Assembly: GCF_029537735.1 (NCBI RefSeq)
Contig: NZ_JARPUQ010000001.1
Location: forward strand, 964,696 to 1,028,695
DNA length: 64,000 bases
Direction: 5' to 3'
Origin: Robiginitalea aestuariiviva
GTDB lineage: Bacteria > Bacteroidota > Bacteroidia > Flavobacteriales > Flavobacteriaceae
The translations under genes and the position numbers were made by a program. Positions 58,854-64,000 of the stretch are shown here, one piece after another (within the stretch, counting starts at the first letter, position 1; every line of letters starts with the position of its first letter). Below the pieces are notes generated by a model. The model saw only the letters and a program-made list of their open reading frames with translations, had not been told where the DNA came from and ran no database searches.

Positions 58854-59442
58854 GCAGGTGGGGGGCCAGCAAGGCCGCCACGTACTTGCCGATCATATCG
58901 AATTCCAGGTTTACCCGGTCCCCGATGCGGTACCCCTTAAAGCGGGTATGCTCGTAGGTATAGGGGATAATGGCCACGCTAAAGCGGCCGGGGGAAGAAT
59001 CCACCACGGTCAGGCTAACGCCGTCCACTGTAATTGAGCCCTTCTCGATGGTCCGGTTTCCCCTGTCCGGGTCATACTGGAAATGGAAGCTCCAACTGCC
59101 GTTGTGTTCCCCGATTTCCACACAGGTTGCGGTCTGGTCCACATGACCCTGCACCAGGTGGCCATCCAGGCGCGCCCCCAGCACCATGGCGCGTTCCAGG
59201 TTCACCAGGCTGCCCACCTGCAGGTCGCCCAGGTTGGAACGTTTCAAGGTCTCTTCCACAGCCGTTACGGTATAGGTTTCCCCATCCACGGCCACCACGG
59301 TGAGGCATACCCCATTGTGTGCGAGGCTCTGATCGATTTTCAGGGCCTGTGCCAATTCCGATTTCAGGCGGATGTGGAGGTTAGTTCCGTCTTGTTCCAG
59401 GGCTTCCACCACCCCAAGGGTTTCGATGATACCGGTAAACAT
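58843..59442 (-). CDS. ribE: riboflavin synthase alpha chain
   Basis: Encodes 199 residues: two lumazine-binding barrels beginning FTGIIETLGVVEALEQ and GHLVQGHVDQTATCVEI. SLAHNGVCLTVV and ITVDGVSLTVVD contain the paired substrate-site residues. It dismutes two lumazine molecules to make riboflavin. A full TAnnTTTG element at 59485-59492 (minus) gives a leader of about 38 bases. No FMN riboswitch is apparent in that short leader. It is divergent from pdxA. Confidence 0.96.
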   Translation of the reverse strand: MFTGIIETLGVVEALEQDGTNLHIRLKSELAQALKIDQSLAHNGVCLTVVAVDGETYTVTAVEETLKRSNLGDLQVGSLVNLERAMVLGARLDGHLVQGHVDQTATCVEIGEHNGSWSFHFQYDPDRGNRTIEKGSITVDGVSLTVVDSSPGRFSVAIIPYTYEHTRFKGYRIGDRVNLEFDMIGKYVAALLAPHLPKP

Positions 59443-59459
59443 AGTAGCGCGAATTTGAG

Positions 59460-59467
59460 TACTTTTA
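59460..59467 (+). promoter_or_regulatory. putative -7 element for pdxA
   Basis: TACTTTTA (one base from TAnnTTTG), about 29 bases of leader before the ATG at 59501. Confidence 0.45.
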
Positions 59468-59484
59468 TGCCATTATAAGCGGTA

Positions 59485-59492
59485 CAAAGGTA
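59485..59492 (-). promoter_or_regulatory. -7 promoter element for ribE
   Basis: Minus-strand TACCTTTG, a full TAnnTTTG match, between ribE and pdxA. The two divergent promoters interleave within 33 bp. Confidence 0.55.
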
Positions 59493-59500
59493 CGTTATTC

Positions 59501-60577
59501 ATGCAGGAAGAAAGCCATAAACCAAAAGTAGGGATCTCGGTAGGGGACCTTGGGGGCATCGGGTGCGAGGTCATCCTGAAAACCTTTCAGGACAGCCGGA
59601 TGCTGGACTTCTGTACCCCCGTAATTTTTGCCTCTGGCAAGACCCTGTCCCACCATATGCAACAGCTGGACCTCCAGCTGAAATTCCAGGGGGTGCAGGA
59701 TGCTGCCTCGGCCATTGATGGCCGCATCAATGTGGTTAACATCTGGAAAGACCATCCGCTGGTCCCTGAAGGCAAAGCTACTGCCGAGGGCGGCACCTAT
59801 GCCATCAAATCCCTGCGTGCGGCCGTGAAGGCCCTTCGGGAAGGGGATGTGGATGTGCTGGTCACTGCCCCGATCAACAAAAAGAACGTACAGAACAAGG
59901 ACTTCCAGTTTCCGGGGCATACGGACTACCTGGCCCAGGAACTCGGGGGCGAAAGCCTCATGTTTATGGTGACCGATTCCCTGAAGGTGGGCCTGCTTAC
60001 GGACCATGTACCCGTGCGGGAGGCCCCGGAGCTGATCACCCAGAAACGGATTACGGCCAAACTAAAAGCCATGGAGGAGTCCCTGATCCGGGATTTTGCC
60101 ATTCGTAAACCCCGGATTGCGGTGCTCGGTATCAATCCGCACAGCGGGGATGAGGGAGTAATCGGAAAGGAGGACGACGAAGTCCTTAAGCCCGCCCTGA
60201 AAAAGCTCATAGATGCCGGCCACCTGGTTTTCGGACCCTACGCGGCAGACACCTTTTTTGCTTCGGACAATTACCGGAATTTCGATGCGGTCCTGGCCGC
60301 TTACCACGACCAGGGGTTGATCCCCTTTAAAACCTTATCTTTCGGGAAAGGCGTTAATTTTACCGCCGGGCTTTCGCGTATACGCACCTCCCCGGACCAC
60401 GGAACGGCCTATGATATTGCCGGAAAAGGGATGGCAGATTCCTCCTCTTTTACCGAGGCGGTGTTTTCGGCCCTGGAAATCTTCCGCAACCGGACCGAAT
60501 ATGAAGGCCTGACGAAAAACCCCCTGCAAAAGGTTCGCCTGAAGCGCAACACCAAGGGGAAAAACCGCGAGAAATAG
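59501..60577 (+). CDS. pdxA: 4-hydroxythreonine-4-phosphate dehydrogenase
   Basis: Encodes 358 residues. Family features are ISVGDLGGIGCEVILK near the start, TAPINKKNVQ, GHTDYLAQELG with a metal His, GINPHSGDEGVIG, AAYHDQGLIPFKTL and SPDHGTAYDIAGKG with the later metal His residues. It makes the aminoacetone phosphate precursor of pyridoxal phosphate in the DXP-dependent route, using NAD+ and a divalent metal. It is divergent from ribE and precedes the DUF177-rpmF block by 68 bases. Confidence 0.96.
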   Translation: MQEESHKPKVGISVGDLGGIGCEVILKTFQDSRMLDFCTPVIFASGKTLSHHMQQLDLQLKFQGVQDAASAIDGRINVVNIWKDHPLVPEGKATAEGGTYAIKSLRAAVKALREGDVDVLVTAPINKKNVQNKDFQFPGHTDYLAQELGGESLMFMVTDSLKVGLLTDHVPVREAPELITQKRITAKLKAMEESLIRDFAIRKPRIAVLGINPHSGDEGVIGKEDDEVLKPALKKLIDAGHLVFGPYAADTFFASDNYRNFDAVLAAYHDQGLIPFKTLSFGKGVNFTAGLSRIRTSPDHGTAYDIAGKGMADSSSFTEAVFSALEIFRNRTEYEGLTKNPLQKVRLKRNTKGKNREK

Positions 60578-60591
60578 TTTGCTCAACTATT
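60573..60591. repeat. 19-bp palindrome upstream of the DUF177-rpmF promoter
   Basis: AATAGTT-TGCTC-AACTATT, 7-bp arms, overlapping the pdxA stop codon. Its centre (60582) lies 30 bp before the T of the -7 element at 60612, so it could be an operator; a weak terminator for pdxA is the alternative, though no T-run follows. Confidence 0.5.
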
Positions 60592-60611
60592 GGGATTTAG
60601 CAAAAATTGGG

Positions 60612-60619
60612 TATCTTTG
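60612..60619 (+). promoter_or_regulatory. -7 promoter element for the DUF177-rpmF-fabH-acc block
   Basis: TATCTTTG, a full TAnnTTTG match, about 22 bases of leader before the ATG at 60646. Confidence 0.6.
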
Positions 60620-60645
60620 CCCGCCCTAAGCGTATGGATAGAAAG

Positions 60646-61179
60646 ATGAAGATCAGGGATTACGACATCCCCTTCTCGGGACTGAAGCTGGGGAAACATC
60701 AGTTTGAATATCAAATTGATCAAACGTTCTTTGACGCTTTTGGCTATGAGGAATTCAACGGCGCCAGCCTCCGGGCAGACGTCACCCTTGAGAAGATGAG
60801 CACCATGCTGGAGTTGGAGATGCAGGCTGCGGGCACGGTAAACGTGAACTGCGACATCACCAACGAGCCTTTTGACCTTCCGGTGGAAGGCGGGCTAAAA
60901 CTGGTGGTCAAATTCGGGGAGGAGTACAACGATGAAGACGACGAGGTCCTGGTGCTCCCGCACGGGGAACACCAGTTGAACATCGCCCAGTACCTGTATG
61001 AAATGCTGGTCCTGGCCGTGCCCTCCAAGCGGATCCACCCCGGGGTTGCGGACGGCACCCTGAAAAGCGAGATGCTGAGGAAACTCGAGGAATTACAGCC
61101 AAAAGCGCCTGATAACAAGACAGACAAGACGGACCCCCGATGGGACGCCTTACGAGATTTACTAACGGATAAAAAATAA
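60646..61179 (+). CDS. YceD family (DUF177) 23S rRNA accumulation protein
   Basis: Encodes 177 residues of the DUF177/YceD family. Its marks are [34 protein letters not shown] and [32 protein letters not shown]. The family is linked to 23S rRNA accumulation and always precedes rpmF. The ATG at 60646 is used; an ATG at 60634 is possible and would add 4 residues. It lies 5 bases before rpmF. Confidence 0.9.
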   Translation: MKIRDYDIPFSGLKLGKHQFEYQIDQTFFDAFGYEEFNGASLRADVTLEKMSTMLELEMQAAGTVNVNCDITNEPFDLPVEGGLKLVVKFGEEYNDEDDEVLVLPHGEHQLNIAQYLYEMLVLAVPSKRIHPGVADGTLKSEMLRKLEELQPKAPDNKTDKTDPRWDALRDLLTDKK

Positions 61180-61184
61180 CGAGC

Positions 61185-61382
61185 ATGGCACATCCTAAAC
61201 GCAAAACCTCCAAGACGCGCAGGGACAAGCGGCGCACGCATTACAAGGCTTCTGCCCCTACGCTGGCCAAGGATCCTTCTACCGGAGAGGTGCACCTTTT
61301 CCACCGGGCCCATTGGCACGAAGGTAAGCTGTATTACCGGGGTCAGGTTCTGGTCGACAAGACGGAAGAGGTCTCTGCCTGA
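61185..61382 (+). CDS. rpmF: 50S ribosomal protein L32
   Basis: Encodes 65 residues: [25 protein letters not shown] is the universal L32 N-terminus. No CxxC zinc pair is present, so this is the zinc-independent form. It is encoded between DUF177 and the fatty acid genes, a widely conserved order. A terminator (61401-61431) follows, so the downstream fabH is likely to have its own promoter or depend on read-through. Confidence 0.97.
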   Translation: MAHPKRKTSKTRRDKRRTHYKASAPTLAKDPSTGEVHLFHRAHWHEGKLYYRGQVLVDKTEEVSA

Positions 61383-61400
61383 GCCACCCTTTAACGCATC

Positions 61401-61431
61401 AAACTCCCGCTGCCCAGTTGGGAGTTTTTTT
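61401..61431 (+). terminator. Rho-independent terminator after rpmF
   Basis: AAACTCCC/GGGAGTTT 8-bp stem (61401-61408 and 61420-61427) with seven T's at 61425-61431. Confidence 0.88.
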
Positions 61432-61544
61432 ATGGCCCAAAAACAAGGAAAAGAAGTGCTTTTTGGAACCATGTGCCAAATAATCCTTAATTTTCACCAA
61501 TTTTGAGGCCTTTTTGAAGGTTTCTTGATCAAAACAGCAACGTA

Positions 61545-62540
61545 ATGAGTAGTATTACGGCAGCGATTACCGCTGTAGGGGCATACCTTCCCGACTACAA
61601 ACTGACGAATACCATCCTTGAAACGATGGTTGATACCACGGACGAATGGATCACCACGCGGACTGGGATCAAGGAACGCCGCATCCTCAAGGATGCCGAT
61701 AAAGGAACCTCATACCTGGCCATCAAGGCCGCTGAAGACCTGCTGCAGAAGAAAAACCTGGACCCGGCCGAGATTGACCTGGTGCTGGTAGGCACGGCCA
61801 CCCCGGATATGCCCGTGGCTTCCACCGCGGTTTATGTGGCCGCCCAAATCGGGGCGGTAAATGCCTTTGCCTACGATATGCAGGCCGCCTGTTCTAATTT
61901 CCTGTACGGCATGTCTACAGCCGCACGCTATATCGAATCCGGCCGCTACAAGAAAGTCCTGCTGATTGGGGCGGACAAGATGAGTTCCATTATCGATTAC
62001 ACCGACCGGACCACCTGCATTATTTTCGGGGATGGTGCCGGCGCCGTCCTGTTCGAGCCTTCCGAGGAAGGCTACGGGCTGAAGGACGAATACCTGCGCT
62101 CCGACGGGAAGGGCCGCGAATTCCTGAAGATCGAAGCCGGGGGCAGCCTGATGCCGGCCACGGAAGAAACCGTACGCAACAAGAAACACTTTGTATTCCA
62201 GGACGGCAAATCCGTTTTTAAATTTGCCGTGTCGAATATGGCCGATGTAGCCGCAAAGATCATGGAGCGGAACAACCTGAGCCACGACGATGTGGACTGG
62301 CTGGTGCCTCACCAGGCGAACAAACGCATCATAGATGCTACCGCCAACCGTATGGGCCTTGAGGCCTCCAAGGTCATGATGAATATCGAAAAGTACGGAA
62401 ATACCACTTCCGCCACTTTGCCACTGTTGCTCTTCGATTACGAGAAGCAACTCAAGAAGGGAGACAATCTTGTTTTTGCCGCCTTTGGGGGTGGCTTTAC
62501 CTGGGGAGCCATCTATCTCACCTGGGCATACGATTCTTAA
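61545..62540 (+). CDS. fabH: beta-ketoacyl-ACP synthase III
   Basis: Encodes 331 residues. The catalytic triad is visible: Cys in MQAACSNFLYGM (about 113), His in VPHQANKRI (about 255) and Asn in EKYGNTTSAT (about 285). WITTRTGIKERRIL and GAGAVLFEPS are other family marks. It condenses acetyl-CoA with malonyl-ACP to start fatty acid synthesis, or uses branched-chain acyl-CoA starters, which are common in this phylum. Two accessory genes accB and accC follow. Confidence 0.96.
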   Translation: MSSITAAITAVGAYLPDYKLTNTILETMVDTTDEWITTRTGIKERRILKDADKGTSYLAIKAAEDLLQKKNLDPAEIDLVLVGTATPDMPVASTAVYVAAQIGAVNAFAYDMQAACSNFLYGMSTAARYIESGRYKKVLLIGADKMSSIIDYTDRTTCIIFGDGAGAVLFEPSEEGYGLKDEYLRSDGKGREFLKIEAGGSLMPATEETVRNKKHFVFQDGKSVFKFAVSNMADVAAKIMERNNLSHDDVDWLVPHQANKRIIDATANRMGLEASKVMMNIEKYGNTTSATLPLLLFDYEKQLKKGDNLVFAAFGGGFTWGAIYLTWAYDS

Positions 62541-62567
62541 CGAAAGCAACTAACTAAACCGAGATCC

Positions 62568-63059
62568 ATGGATATTAAAGAAATTCAGAGCCTGATCAAG
62601 TTCGTGGCAAAATCCGGGGCCAGCGAAGTAAAGCTGGAGACGGATGAAATCAAGATTACGATCCGGACAGGTGCCGCGGGCAGGGAAGGAGAGACTACCA
62701 TCGTTCAGCACGTGCCCATGGCGCACGGCATGCCGGCCCCGGCCCCTGCGCCCCAGGCCGCCCCGGCCCCGGCCCCCGCTGCCGAAGCTCCGGCCAAGTC
62801 GGATGAGAATGACTCCAAGTACATTACCATCAAATCCCCGATCATCGGGACGTTTTACCGCAAACCGGCCCCGGATAAGCCTAACTTTGTAGAGGTTGGG
62901 GACAGTATCTCCAAGGGAGACGTGCTTTGTGTGATCGAGGCCATGAAGCTCTTCAACGACATCGAGTCCGAGGTGTCCGGAAAGGTTGTCAAGGTCCTGG
63001 TAGAGGATTCCTCTCCCGTGGAATTCGACCAGCCCCTGTTCCTGATCGACCCTTCATAG
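62568..63059 (+). CDS. accB: biotin carboxyl carrier protein of acetyl-CoA carboxylase
   Basis: Encodes 163 residues. An N-terminal IKEIQSLIKFVAKSGASEV is joined by an Ala/Pro-rich linker (about 58-82) to a biotinyl domain with VIEAMKLFND, where Lys127 is biotinylated. It carries the carboxyl group between biotin carboxylase and the transferase. It lies 27 bases after fabH and 59 bases before accC. Confidence 0.96.
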   Translation: MDIKEIQSLIKFVAKSGASEVKLETDEIKITIRTGAAGREGETTIVQHVPMAHGMPAPAPAPQAAPAPAPAAEAPAKSDENDSKYITIKSPIIGTFYRKPAPDKPNFVEVGDSISKGDVLCVIEAMKLFNDIESEVSGKVVKVLVEDSSPVEFDQPLFLIDPS

Positions 63060-63118
63060 GCCTGTTTAGGGCATGCGGCAAGGGAATTGTTTGAAAACCA
63101 ACAGCCAACTCACGCAAC

Positions 63119-64000
63119 ATGTTTAAAAAGATATTGATCGCCAACCGCGGAGAGATCGCCCTGCGTATTATACGCACCTGTAAGGAAATGGGCATCAAAA
63201 CGGTTGCCGTCTATTCCAAAGCCGACGAGGAAAGCCTGCACGTGCGCTTTGCCGACGAGGCCGTTTGCATCGGGCCCGCCCCGAGTAGCGAATCCTACCT
63301 GAAAATCCCCAACATCATTGCTGCGGCAGAGATTACCAATGCCGACGGCATCCACCCCGGTTACGGGTTCCTGTCCGAGAATGCCAAGTTCTCCCGGATT
63401 TGTGCCGAACACGACATCAAGTTCATCGGTGCCACCGGCGACCAGATCGAAAAGATGGGAGACAAGGCCACGGCCAAGGCTACCATGAAGGAAGCCGGAG
63501 TGCCTACCATTCCCGGGTCTGACGGCCTGCTGAAAGACCTGGAGCACGCCCGTAAAACCGCCAAGAAAATGGGATATCCCGTAATGATCAAGGCCACAGC
63601 CGGCGGTGGCGGGAAAGGGATGCGCGCCATCTGGAAGGAAGAAGACCTGGAAAAGAATTTTGAAAGCGCCGTAAAGGAGGCTACCGCAGCTTTCGGCAAC
63701 GGGGGCATGTATATGGAAAAGCTCATCGAGGAGCCCCGCCATATTGAGATTCAGGTGATCGGCGACCAGTTTGGCAAAGCCTGCCACCTTTCGGAGCGGG
63801 ACTGTTCCATACAACGCCGCCACCAGAAACTCACGGAAGAAACCCCTTCCCCTTTTATGACCGACAAACTTCGGGAAGAAATGGGGAAAGCGGCCGTACG
63901 GGCGGCCGAGTACATCAAATACGAGGGCGCGGGTACCGTGGAATTCCTGGTAGACAAACACCGGAACTTCTACTTCATGGAAATGAACACCCGGATTCAG
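63119..64000 (+). CDS. accC: biotin carboxylase subunit of acetyl-CoA carboxylase (partial, cut by window end)
   Basis: The frame opens at the ATG at 63119 ([21 protein letters not shown]) and stays open to the window end, 294 codons. It has [11 protein letters not shown], the glycine-rich ATP loop [27 protein letters not shown], and [11 protein letters not shown] at the edge. The complete protein would be about 450 residues, so about 150 are missing. It carboxylates biotin on AccB using ATP and bicarbonate. Only the missing C-terminus is uncertain. Confidence 0.96.
   Translation, partial: MFKKILIANRGEIALRIIRTCKEMGIKTVAVYSKADEESLHVRFADEAVCIGPAPSSESYLKIPNIIAAAEITNADGIHPGYGFLSENAKFSRICAEHDIKFIGATGDQIEKMGDKATAKATMKEAGVPTIPGSDGLLKDLEHARKTAKKMGYPVMIKATAGGGGKGMRAIWKEEDLEKNFESAVKEATAAFGNGGMYMEKLIEEPRHIEIQVIGDQFGKACHLSERDCSIQRRHQKLTEETPSPFMTDKLREEMGKAAVRAAEYIKYEGAGTVEFLVDKHRNFYFMEMNTRIQ

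Overview
The window is a chromosomal segment of a marine-type flavobacterium (Bacteroidota, Flavobacteriaceae). The evidence is the set of family signatures (a TonB-dependent receptor with an N-terminal carboxypeptidase-like domain, M1/M28/S41/S8 peptidases, a DUF983 protein, a SusC-free glycan locus), the Bacteroidota-type promoters (TAnnTTTG -7 elements just upstream of many starts) and the near absence of Shine-Dalgarno sites. The base composition is rich in G+C for this family, which points to Robiginitalea or a close relative; that genus call is inference. No phage, insertion sequence or CRISPR array was seen.

Layout. 1-7.9 kb: an acetyltransferase, a small hypothetical gene, then a leftward block running rnpA > S41 peptidase > PqqB-like hydrolase > fructosamine kinase > PQQ-type dehydrogenase > Gfo/Idh/MocA oxidoreductase. 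8-11.2 kb: a glutamate-cysteine-ligase-like/CBS fusion with a desuccinylase-like partner. 11.2-16.4 kb: a leftward block of exported peptidases, an SMP-30-like lipoprotein and an MBL hydrolase. 16.5-31.2 kb: antiporter, lepA, a TolB-like propeller, an M28 peptidase, a TonB receptor, dusB, an FtsX permease, rbfA, methylmalonyl-CoA epimerase, a FIST/histidine kinase pair and one tRNA with its terminator. 31.2-38.8 kb: a repeat-bearing non-coding patch, DUF2188, a SulP transporter, a TIR-membrane protein, an MltF-like transglycosylase and a large zinc protease. 52.9-58.9 kb: a small glycan/sugar locus (GH144-like enzyme, EEP hydrolase, TauE-like permease, SSS symporter, NagX-like protein). 58.8-64 kb: ribE, pdxA, and the conserved DUF177-rpmF-fabH-accB-accC block, with accC cut by the window end.

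The most interesting region is 38.8-52.8 kb. It holds a Crp/Fnr regulator gene and a set of sulfur-oxidation genes: sulfide:quinone oxidoreductase, two persulfide-dioxygenase-like/rhodanese fusions, two other rhodaneses, a sulfite-oxidase-like molybdoenzyme with a cytochrome c, YeeE/YedE sulfur transporters and a SulP transporter. Seven promoters in this region, and none found in other intergenic regions, carry the same 16-bp palindrome, TGTnAC-N4-GTnACn. In all seven the palindrome centre lies exactly 29.5 bp upstream of the first T of the -7 element, which places it at about -41.5, the class II activator position of the CRP/FNR family. The simplest reading is a local, self-activating sulfide/persulfide detoxification regulon run by the regulator encoded at 39358-39990. 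One of the seven promoters drives a short, strongly structured transcript that ends at an intrinsic terminator before the next gene, so it is a candidate small RNA or attenuating leader.
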